From Methylotenera sp. (GTDB lineage: Bacteria; Pseudomonadota; Gammaproteobacteria; Burkholderiales; Methylophilaceae): 49,068 nucleotides of DNA. The notes beneath the pieces were generated by a model that searched no databases, was not told the DNA's origin, and was given only the letters and a program-made list of their open reading frames with translations. The position numbers and the translations under genes were made by a program. Location: the NCBI GenBank assembly GCA_025360485.1, contig JANYCB010000116.1, positions 1-49,068 of the forward strand, written 5' to 3'. This document shows positions 25,990-35,422 of this stretch, one piece after another. Positions within the stretch are counted from its first letter, which is position 1, and every line of letters starts with the position of its first letter.

Positions 25990-27213
25990 CTAGAATAAAA
26001 GATTCGCATCAATTTCAGCTGTCGTGTCATTGTAATCCAGACCCGCAGTATTGGAGCTTCTAGTACTTCTCGCCAGATTTCCGCCAATAGTAACACTGCG
26101 CCAAGGCGTCCAATCGATGCCTATACTGGCCGATTTTCCTTTGTCGACCCGGTGAGTTGATGGAATTACACCTCCACCCAAAAATGTTCGTTCATAGATA
26201 CTGGCATCTGCCCGCAATGTTATTTTATCACTGAGTGCGTAGGCCGGCGAAATACTCAAAGTGTTATCGCGCGCATAGCTACTGTCAAGATTCCAATAGC
26301 TTGATAGGTCACTATACGCCGAAAATACCACCCGTATTTTTCCCGTCGGCAACCAGTTATAGTCTGCACGTCCCACCATGCCTGAATAATCACGCTGAGG
26401 AAAATGGTCGTGCTCACGCGTCACATAGGCAGAACGCACATAGATCTGTGATTTTCCAGAAACTAACCAATTAAGTTTGGCTTCTAACTCCCTTTCACTG
26501 AATCCAGTATCGAAAAGAGATACGGCATCAGGTACAGTCCGACCATATTCACCTTGCCGTCCATGACCCATCAGTGTTATTGAACTGCCAGAGCGGAAGT
26601 CGTATTTCACCCCTGCATCTAGAGAATTCATACTAAAGCTATCTTGCTGTATGAATGTCTGGCTATTTTTTTGTTCTGTACGGGTGACACCCCCAAGCAG
26701 ATGCCAAACGCCATGCGGTGAAAAATCAGCTTCGAAATGCTGATTTTGATTTACACGGACATTTTTAATAAAACTTCGAAAATCTTGGAAATCGTTCTGC
26801 TGCTGACTTCTTTCAGCAGAGAGCGTTCCTTTAAGATAAGGTGTTAGATTCCATAGCCAGGCTGCCTTGAAATCCTGTGCGTTAAAATTTAGGCCACTAT
26901 TGTTTTGGTAACGGTATGCCGTTAGGGTGTAATCTAACTTAAAACGCTGCAGCGAATACAGTTTATCCAATCGGATTCCAGCGTAAGCCTTGGTAATGTT
27001 GTCCGCACGCTCAGATGAAGATAATCGAAATAAGTTGTCGTCATGTTGCCTAGAAACGCCCACTACAAAATTCAAAGGATCATTGGCGTCGGCTTTTGCT
27101 GTTTGCGATAGAAACAAAGTGGACAGGCTTAATAAACACAATATGACTGAAGTCAGCCGTGGCGACTTGCTAAAATCAATGTAAACATTTTTAGCTAATT
27201 CTAACATTATCAA
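25990..27213 (-). CDS. epsL: EpsL-type outer-membrane beta-barrel protein
   Basis: This 407-residue protein has an uncleaved or long signal region at residues ~1-42 (ending SQTAKA). The rest consists of alternating amphipathic beta-strands ending in the C-terminal signature TAEIDANLLF (terminal Phe), typical of outer-membrane barrels. The sequence FVVGVSRQHDDNLFRLSS near the mature N-terminus is typical of XrtB/PEP-CTERM-associated EpsL proteins. It is probably part of the outer-membrane export path for the polysaccharide. As the first minus-strand gene of the EPS locus, it is divergent from the initiating phosphotransferase gene, with a 192-base gap. Confidence 0.87.
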   Translation of the reverse strand: MIMLELAKNVYIDFSKSPRLTSVILCLLSLSTLFLSQTAKADANDPLNFVVGVSRQHDDNLFRLSSSERADNITKAYAGIRLDKLYSLQRFKLDYTLTAYRYQNNSGLNFNAQDFKAAWLWNLTPYLKGTLSAERSQQQNDFQDFRSFIKNVRVNQNQHFEADFSPHGVWHLLGGVTRTEQKNSQTFIQQDSFSMNSLDAGVKYDFRSGSSITLMGHGRQGEYGRTVPDAVSLFDTGFSERELEAKLNWLVSGKSQIYVRSAYVTREHDHFPQRDYSGMVGRADYNWLPTGKIRVVFSAYSDLSSYWNLDSSYARDNTLSISPAYALSDKITLRADASIYERTFLGGGVIPSTHRVDKGKSASIGIDWTPWRSVTIGGNLARSTRSSNTAGLDYNDTTAEIDANLLF

Positions 27214-27405
27214 TATACTACGTCAGATACTTAAACTAATCAATCACTAATTTAGTCTAATTTAACGGTAATTAGTTCGCTTTTTTATAGCCTAGTAAGT
27301 AAAAAGTGTATATTCTTTACGTTGAATGTTAAGAAAAATATTAAATGCCGCTAAATGCCCATATTGCTGGGTAATTCTTGTTTATATGCACGCATTTAAA
27401 AATGA

Positions 27406-28818
27406 ATGAACAGACTTCACACTACACCGCCAATCCGTAAGAACACCAGCATCGCGATTACCCGCGATAATATTCTCTACAACACTGAGCTATTGTTGGA
27501 GCCCTGTGTTATTACGTTCACACTTTGGGGTATAGCACTTTGGCAATTGGGTAACCTACCAGCGCAATACTTAGTATTGTCGGCAGCGTTGTTCTACATT
27601 ACTTTCCCCTGTAGCTCAAAAATTCACATGGCTTCTTGGAGAATTATCAGAAACACTATTCTTTCGTGGGTACTCCTTGCTGGGCTGGTGCTTACTTTTG
27701 GCGTAGTCACTGGCTATATTCACCACTTCCATCCTGCTGCGATAAAACTTTGGCTTTGGCTGACTCCAGTCTTTCAAATTTTTGCCGTGTTTGCGCTGCG
27801 TGCTGGCGTTCCACTTCTCCTTAAATTACAAGGCCCACAAAAGCGAATTGTGGTGGCGGGAATGAATGAACAGGGGGTTGCGCTCGCGGAAAGCCTATTG
27901 GATAACGATTACACCACTGCAACTTGTCTTGGTTTTTTTGAAGATCGGGATCCAGAACGACTACAAAATCGTAAAAACTTTCCAATATTAGGCAAACTTG
28001 CGGACATAGCTGACTACGTCAAACAACATCATGTCAATTTTATCTATCTTTCGCTCCCCATGGTTAGCCAGCCTCGTATCATCAAACTGCTCGATGAGTT
28101 GCAAGATACGACTGCATCCATTTACATTCTTCCTGACATATTTTTAACAGATCTTATCCAAGGCCACATGGGACAGGTAAATGGAATACCCGTCATGGCC
28201 GTTTGTGAATCCCCTTTTACGGGAATGAATAGTTTGATTAAGCGGCTTACTGATATCGCACTCTCTCTGGTATTGTTGGCGTTACTCTCCCCTCTACTTC
28301 TCTCCATTAGCATTGGTGTAAAGCTCAGTTCACCAGGTCCGATTATTTTCAAACAACGCCGTTATGGATTGGATGGCAAGGAAATCAATGTCTACAAGTT
28401 TCGCAGCATGACTGCGAATGAAGACAATTACAATGTTGTTCAGGCTACCAAACAGGATGTGCGCATCACCCCTTTTGGCACATTTTTACGCAAAACATCT
28501 CTAGATGAGTTACCTCAGCTCTTCAATGTATTACAAAATACGATGAGTATCGTAGGCCCACGTCCGCACGCTGTGGTACACAACGAAATGTACCGCAAGC
28601 AAATCAAGGGCTATATGATTCGCCACAAAGTAAAGCCTGGCCTTACTGGATGGGCTCAGGTTAATGGGTTACGCGGTGAAACTGAAACGTTGGATAAAAT
28701 GCAGGCTCGCATCGAACTCGACATTGATTACCTACGTTACTGGAGCCCTAGATTGGATATTTATATTATGCTGAAAACAATATGGGTAATTATCAAAGGT
28801 CAAGATGGCGCATATTAA
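27406..28818 (+). CDS. Undecaprenyl-phosphate glucose phosphotransferase (WcaJ/EpsB family)
   Basis: This 470-residue polyprenyl phosphotransferase has four or five N-terminal hydrophobic segments (~40-140) and a Rossmann-like CoA-binding-type domain (~145-265; RIVVAGMNEQGVALAESL). The C-terminal catalytic bacterial sugar transferase domain contains KRLTDIALSLVLLALLSP, SPGPIIFKQRRYGLDGKEINVYKFRSM, LRKTSLDELPQLFNVLQNTMSIVGPRPH and KPGLTGWAQVNGLRGET. It starts the repeat unit by moving a sugar-1-phosphate (glucose in characterised relatives) onto undecaprenyl phosphate. Another ATG four bases upstream leads only to a short frame. Confidence 0.95.
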   Translation: MNRLHTTPPIRKNTSIAITRDNILYNTELLLEPCVITFTLWGIALWQLGNLPAQYLVLSAALFYITFPCSSKIHMASWRIIRNTILSWVLLAGLVLTFGVVTGYIHHFHPAAIKLWLWLTPVFQIFAVFALRAGVPLLLKLQGPQKRIVVAGMNEQGVALAESLLDNDYTTATCLGFFEDRDPERLQNRKNFPILGKLADIADYVKQHHVNFIYLSLPMVSQPRIIKLLDELQDTTASIYILPDIFLTDLIQGHMGQVNGIPVMAVCESPFTGMNSLIKRLTDIALSLVLLALLSPLLLSISIGVKLSSPGPIIFKQRRYGLDGKEINVYKFRSMTANEDNYNVVQATKQDVRITPFGTFLRKTSLDELPQLFNVLQNTMSIVGPRPHAVVHNEMYRKQIKGYMIRHKVKPGLTGWAQVNGLRGETETLDKMQARIELDIDYLRYWSPRLDIYIMLKTIWVIIKGQDGAY

Positions 28819-28920
28819 TGCGTAGCGCCTAAAGCCCATCCTAAATAGTCTTAAAGCTCCTTATCAGTAACCAACAACTATTCAATGAATAATTTTTTAG
28901 CTTTTGAAACTTTTAGACAC

Positions 28921-28946
28921 TAGCACTCTCAAATGGAGAGTGCTAA
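28921..28946 (+). promoter_or_regulatory. CIRCE element (HrcA operator) upstream of rpoH
   Basis: TAGCACTC-N9-GAGTGCTAA matches the CIRCE consensus TTAGCACTC-N9-GAGTGCTAA at every position except the first base (C instead of T). It ends 20 bases before the Shine-Dalgarno AAGGAG of rpoH. HrcA binding here would repress rpoH until heat shock removes the repressor. Confidence 0.92.
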
Positions 28947-28966
28947 TATAGCACTTATTGTTAATT

Positions 28967-28982
28967 AAGGAGTTTTATCATA
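28967..28982 (+). promoter_or_regulatory. Shine-Dalgarno and apparent ATA start codon of rpoH
   Basis: AAGGAG (28967-28972) is followed after 7 bases by ATA at 28980. That codon is in frame with rpoH and directly precedes NALTIPSITSLDSFDQY, the expected RpoH N-terminus. The next in-frame ATG (29034) has no ribosome binding site. Confidence 0.6.
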
Positions 28983-29831
28983 AACGCTTTAACTATACCG
29001 TCTATTACGTCGTTAGATAGCTTTGATCAGTATATGCGTGCGATTAAGGCCTTTCCGCTATTAAGCGCAGAGGAAGAATACGCGCTGGGTAGCCGTCTAA
29101 AAAACAATAACGACCTAGAGGCCGCACAAAAGCTCATTGTTTCTCACTTGCGCCTTGTGGTAAGCATTGCACGTGGCTATTTGGGTTATGGCTTGCCGCA
29201 GTCCGATTTAATTCAAGAAGGCAATATTGGCCTGATGAAAGCCGTTAAACGCTTTGACCCGGATCGTGGCGTGCGTTTGGTTTCATTCGCCATGCATTGG
29301 ATTAAAGCCGAAATGAACGAATATATCGTGCGTAACTGGCGCTTGGTAAAAACTGCGACCACAAAAGCACAGCGTAAGTTGTTTTTTAATTTGCGCAGTA
29401 TGAAAAATAGCCATGACACACTTCACTCGGATGAAGTAAAGCGTATTGCACGCCAACTTAACGTGAAGCCTGAAGAAGTAAGGGAAATGGAATACCGTTT
29501 GAACGGGCATGAAATCTCGCTTGACGCGCATATTGACGATGATGGCGATGAAAGCTTTAGTCCAATTGCTTATTTAGAAGATGAAAGCCCAGAACCATCA
29601 GAGTTTTTGGCGAATAAGCAAACGGAGCAATTGCAATCGAGCGGTTTAAGCAAAGCGCTAATGAGCCTTGATGAGCGTAGTCGCCGTGTGTTAGAGGCGC
29701 GTTGGTTAACTTACAACGCAAGCTCTACACTGCATGATCTAGCAGCTGAATTCAACGTTTCTGCCGAGCGTATTCGTCAAATTGAGCAAAAAGCCATGCA
29801 AAAAATCAAAGGGTTAATGTTGGCTGCTTAA
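28980..29831 (+). CDS. rpoH: RNA polymerase sigma factor RpoH (sigma32)
   Basis: This is the heat-shock sigma factor. The ORF track starts at 29034 (265 aa), but homology-like sequence continues upstream in frame (NALTIPSITSLDSFDQYMRAIKAFPLLSAEEE). It reaches an ATA codon with a good ribosome binding site, giving 283 codons, close to the 284 of E. coli RpoH. Region 2 is seen in SHLRLVVSIARGYLGYGLPQSDLIQEGNIGLMKAVKRFDP and RLVSFAMHWIKAEMNEYIVRNWRLVKTATTKAQRKLFFNLR (RpoH box). Region 4 has SSTLHDLAAEFNVSAERIRQIEQKAMQKIK. A CIRCE operator lies upstream and a strong bidirectional terminator downstream. Confidence 0.93.
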   Translation: MNALTIPSITSLDSFDQYMRAIKAFPLLSAEEEYALGSRLKNNNDLEAAQKLIVSHLRLVVSIARGYLGYGLPQSDLIQEGNIGLMKAVKRFDPDRGVRLVSFAMHWIKAEMNEYIVRNWRLVKTATTKAQRKLFFNLRSMKNSHDTLHSDEVKRIARQLNVKPEEVREMEYRLNGHEISLDAHIDDDGDESFSPIAYLEDESPEPSEFLANKQTEQLQSSGLSKALMSLDERSRRVLEARWLTYNASSTLHDLAAEFNVSAERIRQIEQKAMQKIKGLMLAA

Positions 29832-29851
29832 TGCTTTCCGCATAAGACGAT

Positions 29852-29896
29852 TTAGCAATAAAAAAGCCGACATTTAGTCGGCTTTTTTATTGCTAA
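29852..29896. terminator. Bidirectional terminator between rpoH and the dynamin-like gene
   Basis: A perfect 20-bp inverted repeat (arms ending GCCGAC/GTCGGC, 5-base ATTTA loop) has A-rich and T-rich flanks within the arms. The genes on both sides converge on it, so it can stop transcription in both directions. Confidence 0.93.
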
Positions 29897-29926
29897 TTTC
29901 TATGCAGCTTTAGTATCGGGTTCATT

Positions 29927-31858
29927 TTAAAAAGCCAATGCATTGCCCATGTGCTGACGTAACACTTTCAAATCAGTCAACTGCGCACGAATGCTTTTCT
30001 CGATATTTTCAAGCTCCAAAATACGATCTTCCAGCGTATCTGTAGCTTTGTAAATACGTTTAATACTTTCTAAACGACGACGTAGCTGAAGTTGGTGTTC
30101 ACGCACTTGTGATTCCATTGGCGCAATCACCGCTTTGAGCCAATTCTCTACATCACGATTCGCTACTTCATACACATGAATCACACGGCTCGCCAATGTT
30201 TCAAAAAACTTGGTAGTCAAAGTCATTTTTTCATTCGCAATCATATTGAAGGCGGTATTAAATTGCTCTTTATAGGCACGTTCTAGCTTGGCTAACTCTT
30301 TTTGGTAACGTAATGTAGAAAACGCCGGCGGTTCAGATTTACGTAAGCCATGTTCTTTAGAGAACTTGTCGTACATCACGTCCATCATTTTCTTAATTTC
30401 GTCAATTTGGGCATCTGACGACACTAAACGGCCTTTGAGGTCTAAGAAAAAATTATCCATCGCTTCACGAATGGTTTTAGTAAAACTAGCTTTAACCATG
30501 GTTTCACGCGTAGTGTGTACTTGCACTTTAAGGGCTTCCATACCTAACAAAGTAAATAGCTTGTTGGTTTGTTGCGAAAACACGCTGCGCAAAGCTTGAA
30601 AACGTTGTAAACCTTTTTCAAAGTTTTCTTTGTCGACTTTTACTTTGTTCATCATGTGCTCAACGACATCTTCGTTTTTACCACGCAAGCCACGAAGCTC
30701 TTCAAGCTGTTCCACCACGCCAGCTACACGTGACTCTAAAATCATGTTCGAATTGCCGATTAAATCTTCAATCTCATTTTTAGTGTTATCGCGCACGATT
30801 TCTTTTTTAGATGGAATCAACTCATCAGACAAAGCTTTTTCAAGCTCTGGCAAGCGACTTTGCGCAAGCAATGCATCGTCACCATTTATTTTTGCTAGCA
30901 AGCCTTTTTGTGCGGAGGTTGGGAAAATTTGATTCGTTTCCAAACCAAGCAATTCGGCGCTTGTTTTAACTTGCTTGTTAATCTCTTTTTCAATCTCTTT
31001 TTCATTCTTAAGTTCGTCCCATAAGCCGTCGATCTTATTCAACACGGCCAAGCGACCTTTTTGCTTCCAGCGTGTACCACTAATATATTGGCGCCACACA
31101 TCGATTTCAGATTTTGTCACGCCTGTATCTGCCGCCAAAATAAATAACACCGCATGCGCGTTTGGTAGCATATTCAAGGTCAATTCCGGCTCTGTACCAA
31201 TCGCATTCAAACCAGGCGTATCTAAAATCACCAATCCCTGCTCAAGCAGAGGATGTGGGAAATTGATCATGGCATAACGCCAGCAAGGAATATCGACTGT
31301 GCCATCTTTGTTTAGGCTCATGGCGTCATCGCTGCTGTTTGGGTCGAATAAGCCATATTTCTCGGCTTCTTCCGCTGTCACACGTTTAGTACTGCTCACT
31401 TCTTTAAATGCAGTGACCATACTTTCGTTATTGTCGACATCAAATTCCACCGTGTGCCATTCATCTGGGTAGCGTTTATATTCAGTGGTAGTTGCATCAG
31501 AGGCACGCGTATCAATCGGCAACATTGAAATTGAAGTAGGTTTGGCAGGATCGTATAATAATTCGGTTGGGCACATCGTGGTGCGGCCTGCACTTGAAGG
31601 CAATAGTCGCTGACCATAATCCGCAAAGAAAATAGCATTAATTAATTCTGATTTGCCGCGTGAGAATTCGGCCACAAAGGCAACGTTAAGTTTATCTTCG
31701 CGTAATCTTTCAAGCAAATTAGTAATGCGCTGATCGATCTGCGCGTCATTCAGCTCTTGCTCATTTAACCAGCTGCGGTAGTCACAAATGCTATCAACAA
31801 GCGCCTTTCTCCACTCGGCGTAGACTGCAAATTGATGTGCTAATTTATTTTCTGCCAT
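29927..31858 (-). CDS. Dynamin family GTPase-like protein
   Basis: This 643-residue protein has an N-terminal GTPase domain: P-loop VAFVAEFSRGKSELINAIFF (~65), switch Thr in the RTTMCPTELLYD region, VILDTPGLNA (G3) and LNKIDGLWDE (G4). Long helical, coiled-coil-rich sequence (~350-640) follows, as in bacterial dynamin-like proteins that act on membranes. No transmembrane segment is seen. The exact cellular role is unknown; membrane remodelling or stress protection is possible. It is convergent with rpoH and divergent from the DUF971-ubiE operon. Confidence 0.88.
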   Translation of the reverse strand: MAENKLAHQFAVYAEWRKALVDSICDYRSWLNEQELNDAQIDQRITNLLERLREDKLNVAFVAEFSRGKSELINAIFFADYGQRLLPSSAGRTTMCPTELLYDPAKPTSISMLPIDTRASDATTTEYKRYPDEWHTVEFDVDNNESMVTAFKEVSSTKRVTAEEAEKYGLFDPNSSDDAMSLNKDGTVDIPCWRYAMINFPHPLLEQGLVILDTPGLNAIGTEPELTLNMLPNAHAVLFILAADTGVTKSEIDVWRQYISGTRWKQKGRLAVLNKIDGLWDELKNEKEIEKEINKQVKTSAELLGLETNQIFPTSAQKGLLAKINGDDALLAQSRLPELEKALSDELIPSKKEIVRDNTKNEIEDLIGNSNMILESRVAGVVEQLEELRGLRGKNEDVVEHMMNKVKVDKENFEKGLQRFQALRSVFSQQTNKLFTLLGMEALKVQVHTTRETMVKASFTKTIREAMDNFFLDLKGRLVSSDAQIDEIKKMMDVMYDKFSKEHGLRKSEPPAFSTLRYQKELAKLERAYKEQFNTAFNMIANEKMTLTTKFFETLASRVIHVYEVANRDVENWLKAVIAPMESQVREHQLQLRRRLESIKRIYKATDTLEDRILELENIEKSIRAQLTDLKVLRQHMGNALAF

Positions 31859-32104
31859 TCAAATCCCCAAAAGTAAAGCCGAAATTTGGCTACTTTTCTA
31901 GTAATTGCACTCTATCATGCTCATAATAATAGTCAAATAAATCAGCAACATCTTCATGAGTATTTAATCTAGTTTCTGATGAAAGGTGACATTTTAGCGA
32001 CAAACGGCTCGAAACATAAAAAAGTTGTGGTAAAAACCGCTAATTTATTAGCCAAGTGGCATGTTCTGCTATCATTTCGGTTTGCCTGATTGTAACCCAT
32101 TTAA

Positions 32105-32485
32105 ATGAGCGGTCTAAACCTTAACTCACCACTACCCATTGATATTCGCCTACATCAGGCCTCTCGACTATTAGAAATAAAATTCGATAACAATACCGAG
32201 TGTATGCTCTCATGCGAGTTGTTACGTGTATATTCGCCGTCCGCAGAGGTTCGCGGACACGGAGCAGGCCAAGAAACACTACAAATCGACAAAGAAAACG
32301 TCAATATAACCGCTATCGAACCTGTCGGCAATTACGCGGTCAAGTTGGTGTTCTCAGATGGCCATGATACTGGCTTGTACTCATGGGATTATTTATATTA
32401 TTTAGGCGAAAATTACCAAGTCTTATGGCAAGATTATATTGCCAAGCTTGAAATGGCTGGGCATAAACGTCAGGATGCGAAATAA
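32105..32485 (+). CDS. DUF971 (gamma-butyrobetaine hydroxylase-like N-terminal) domain protein
   Basis: This 126-residue single-domain protein carries the DUF971 pattern: [41 protein letters not shown], then [36 protein letters not shown]. The domain has a small mixed beta fold found at the N-terminus of gamma-butyrobetaine hydroxylases and as a free protein, often near ubiE or iron-sulfur genes. Its role is unknown. It is the first gene of a ubiquinone operon, 10 bases before ubiE. Confidence 0.9.
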   Translation: MSGLNLNSPLPIDIRLHQASRLLEIKFDNNTECMLSCELLRVYSPSAEVRGHGAGQETLQIDKENVNITAIEPVGNYAVKLVFSDGHDTGLYSWDYLYYLGENYQVLWQDYIAKLEMAGHKRQDAK

Positions 32486-32495
32486 GGAGCATGCA

Positions 32496-33245
32496 ATGAG
32501 CGAAGACAACTTACAGCATACAACACACTTTGGCTTTAAAACGGTGGAGGAAACCGAAAAACAACATAAAGTTGGCGAGGTTTTTCATTCTGTTGCTAGC
32601 AAATATGACCTCATGAATGATGTGATGTCGGCAGGCTTACATCGCGGCTGGAAGCGCTTTGCAGTCGAAATAAGTGGCGTAAAAGCTGGCGATAAAGTGC
32701 TCGATATTGCTGGCGGTAGCGGCGATTTAAGCAAACTATTTGCCAAAAAAGTCGGAATTGAAGGCGAAGTGACCCTAACAGACATCAATGCTTCCATGCT
32801 AGCGGTAGGCCGCGATAGAATGATAGATGCTGGCTTGAGTGTGCCTGCAACGCAATGCAACGCAGAAAACCTGCCATTTGCCGATAATACGTTCGATTGT
32901 GTGATTGTGGCTTTTGGCTTGCGCAACATGACACATAAAGACATTGCACTCAAAGAAATGCAGCGCGTGCTCAAAGTAGGTGGGCGTTTGCTAGTATTGG
33001 AGTTTTCCAAAGTATGGCAACCACTAGAAAAATTATACGACGCTTACTCATTTAAACTTTTGCCGTTCATGGGCAAAATATTAGCCAAAGATGAGGCCAG
33101 TTACCAATACTTGGCCGAAAGTATTCGTATGCACCCAGACCAAGAAACGCTTAAACAAATGATGACTGACGCGGGCTTGAGCCGTGTAGATTACTACAAC
33201 TTGAGCGCGGGCGTTGTAGCATTGCACAAGGGCTATAAGTTATAA
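32496..33245 (+). CDS. ubiE: Ubiquinone/menaquinone C-methyltransferase UbiE
   Basis: This enzyme C-methylates the benzoquinol ring in ubiquinone biosynthesis (and demethylmenaquinol where present). From the ATG at 32496 it has 249 residues. That start follows an AAGGAG site by 6 bases and is preferred over the ORF-track start, which overlaps the upstream gene. Signatures: [64 protein letters not shown] (SAM motif I), [40 protein letters not shown] and the C-terminal [16 protein letters not shown]. Confidence 0.97.
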   Translation: MSEDNLQHTTHFGFKTVEETEKQHKVGEVFHSVASKYDLMNDVMSAGLHRGWKRFAVEISGVKAGDKVLDIAGGSGDLSKLFAKKVGIEGEVTLTDINASMLAVGRDRMIDAGLSVPATQCNAENLPFADNTFDCVIVAFGLRNMTHKDIALKEMQRVLKVGGRLLVLEFSKVWQPLEKLYDAYSFKLLPFMGKILAKDEASYQYLAESIRMHPDQETLKQMMTDAGLSRVDYYNLSAGVVALHKGYKL

Positions 33246-33842
33246 ATGATTAAGCTGCTCGTAACGCGTTTCTTACAACATCTAACCAACCAAAACGCTT
33301 GGTCACGCCCGCATTTGCAGCTTTATGCTGGTAAAGTTGTTTGCTTTGACTTTGTGCTCGCCAAAGCGAATTTGCTGATTTTAGAGGATGGTAGTTTAGC
33401 GTTAGCAGGCACTAACTATAGCAACAAGTCTGCATCGCCAGAAGCCACTATTCACCTGCCTCCCAGCCTTGCACTTAGAATCATGTCTGGCGATGAAAGC
33501 GCTAAAATGTTGATTAAAATTGAAGGTGATACGCATTTTGCAACAGAACTCAGCAAGGTTTTGCAAAATATGCGTTGGGATATTGAGGATGATTTAAGCA
33601 AAATTGTGGGTGATATTGGGGCTTTTAAAATCGGCGAAGTCAGCAAAAAAGCTTTTGCTGGAATCAAGCAGCAAAGCATTAATGCGACTGAAATGCTGAG
33701 CGAATATTGGCAAGAAGAAAGGCCAATGCTGGCTAAAAAACGTCATGTGGAACAGTTTAATGCGGAAGTGGACACTTTGCGTAGCGACGTTGCACGCTTC
33801 GAAAAACGGCTAGCTAAACTCACTAAATCATTAGAAAGTTAA
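33246..33842 (+). CDS. ubiJ: Ubiquinone biosynthesis accessory factor UbiJ (SCP2 domain)
   Basis: This 198-residue protein begins directly after the ubiE stop. Its N-terminal half is an SCP2-type lipid-binding domain (LQLYAGKVVCFDFVLAKANLLILEDGSLAL..IHLPPSLALRIMSGDESAKMLIKIEGDTHFATELSKVLQNMRWDIEDDLSKIVGD). Its C-terminal part is a charged coiled coil (VEQFNAEVDTLRSDVARFEKRLAKLTKSL). UbiJ is a scaffold lipid-binding factor for the soluble ubiquinone synthesis complex. The ubiE-ubiJ-ubiB order is the usual one in Proteobacteria. Confidence 0.94.
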   Translation: MIKLLVTRFLQHLTNQNAWSRPHLQLYAGKVVCFDFVLAKANLLILEDGSLALAGTNYSNKSASPEATIHLPPSLALRIMSGDESAKMLIKIEGDTHFATELSKVLQNMRWDIEDDLSKIVGDIGAFKIGEVSKKAFAGIKQQSINATEMLSEYWQEERPMLAKKRHVEQFNAEVDTLRSDVARFEKRLAKLTKSLES

Positions 33843-33853
33843 TCTCAATAAAC

Positions 33854-35407
33854 ATGCATTACTTTCGGTTGATTTACATTGTTTTTGTGGCGCTACGTTT
33901 TGGATTGGATGATTTTATTCACGAACATGCACCACTACGCCCTTTGCGCAAACTCATTCAGATCGCTTTCTTTTGGCGCAATAAACAGCAGCCTCGCGGC
34001 GAACGTCTGCGTTTAGCGCTAGAAAAGCTAGGTCCGATTTTTGTTAAATTTGGTCAAATGCTCTCGACTAGACGCGATTTATTGCCACCAGATGTCGCAG
34101 ACGAACTGGCAAAACTGCAAGACCAAGTGCCACCATTTGCCTTTGCTGAAGTACAAAAAAGCATAGAGGCCGCATTTGGCTTGCCGCTCAACCAAATTTA
34201 CAGTGACTTTGATGAAGTTGCTATCGCCAGCGCATCCGTCGCACAAGTACATTTTGCCTCGTTACTAGACGGCACGCCTGTCGCAGTTAAAGTGTTACGG
34301 CCAAACATCGCCAAAGTCATCAACCAAGATTTAAGCATACTCAAATCGCTCGCTTGGCTTTTACAAGCGGTTTCAGCGGAAGGCAAACGTTTAAAACCAC
34401 AAGAAGTCGTTGAAGAATTTGCACGCCACACCCAACACGAACTGGATTTAACGCTGGAAGCTGCCAATTGCAGCCAGCTGGCGCGTAACTTTCTAGACAA
34501 GCGATTATTAATTCCAGAGGTTTATTGGGATTATTGCCGCCGTGAGGTAATGACCATGCAGCGCATGCACGGCACGCCGGTGAGCCAAATTGATGTGCTG
34601 CGCACTAAAGGTATAGACATTACCAAACTGGCGCACGATGGCGTAGAGATATTTTTTACGCAGGTTTTTCGCGATGGTTTTTTCCATGCCGATATGCACC
34701 CTGGCAATATACAGGTGGCGACTGAAGGTGAGTATGCAGGTCGCTATATCGCGCTCGATTTCGGCATTATGGGTAGCCTGAATGACACCGATAAATATTA
34801 TTTGGCGCGTAACTTTTTAGCGTTCTTTAATCGCGATTACCGCGATGTCGCCGTGGCGCACATTGAATCAGGCTGGGTACCAAAAGATACCAATATAGAA
34901 GAGCTTGAAACCAGCATCCGCGCTATCTGTGAGCCGATTTTCAACAAGCCACTTAAAGATATTTCGTTTGGCAGAACCTTGCTAAGCTTGTTTCAAATGT
35001 CCCGCCGTTTTGGCGTGGTTATACAACCGCAATTAGTGATGCTACAAAAAACCCTGCTGAATATAGAAGGTTTAGGCCGTGATTTAGACCCGAATATCGA
35101 CTTGTGGCAATCGGCCAAACCGTTCTTAAAACGCTGGATGAGCGAACAGGTGGGCTGGCGCAGCGTAGCGAAATCGCTTAAAAAAGAACTGCCTTTTATA
35201 CTCAAGAACGTGCCGCAAATGCCGCGTTTAGTGCATCAATTTTTAAGTCAACAAACCAGCGCCGAACAGGAAGTGCCGCTACGAGCAAGCATTGACGCGC
35301 TGATTGAAGCACAACAAAAACAAGCACGCTGGCAAAAGCGCTTGACCTTAATTATTGCTTTGTTCGTGCTACTGCAAGTTGCAACTTTATTGCTACTCAT
35401 GCGCTAG
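33854..35407 (+). CDS. ubiB: Ubiquinone biosynthesis protein kinase-like ATPase UbiB
   Basis: This 517-residue ABC1/ADCK family protein has the family KxGQ motif in FVKFGQMLSTRRDLLPPDVADELAKLQDQVPP. The modified nucleotide loop is ASASVAQVHFA, followed by VAVKVLRPN, EFARHTQHELDLTLEAANCSQLARN, FHADMHPGNI (catalytic loop) and ALDFGIMGSL (DFG-like). One or two hydrophobic C-terminal segments (LTLIIALFVLLQVATLLLLM) anchor it to the membrane. It supports ubiquinone synthesis, probably by extracting lipid intermediates with ATP hydrolysis. Confidence 0.97.
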   Translation: MHYFRLIYIVFVALRFGLDDFIHEHAPLRPLRKLIQIAFFWRNKQQPRGERLRLALEKLGPIFVKFGQMLSTRRDLLPPDVADELAKLQDQVPPFAFAEVQKSIEAAFGLPLNQIYSDFDEVAIASASVAQVHFASLLDGTPVAVKVLRPNIAKVINQDLSILKSLAWLLQAVSAEGKRLKPQEVVEEFARHTQHELDLTLEAANCSQLARNFLDKRLLIPEVYWDYCRREVMTMQRMHGTPVSQIDVLRTKGIDITKLAHDGVEIFFTQVFRDGFFHADMHPGNIQVATEGEYAGRYIALDFGIMGSLNDTDKYYLARNFLAFFNRDYRDVAVAHIESGWVPKDTNIEELETSIRAICEPIFNKPLKDISFGRTLLSLFQMSRRFGVVIQPQLVMLQKTLLNIEGLGRDLDPNIDLWQSAKPFLKRWMSEQVGWRSVAKSLKKELPFILKNVPQMPRLVHQFLSQQTSAEQEVPLRASIDALIEAQQKQARWQKRLTLIIALFVLLQVATLLLLMR

Positions 35408-35422
35408 TGTTTTTGGCAGAAC

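Noticed and set aside
27291-27310. Possible fifth palindrome copy (ATAGCCTAGTAAGTA) between epsL and the phosphotransferase gene
   Set aside because: Only the left half resembles the motif; there is no matching right half, so I do not count it.
32439-32495. ORF-track upstream start of ubiE
   Set aside because: It overlaps the DUF971 gene and adds residues not found in UbiE; the ATG at 32496 has a good ribosome binding site.
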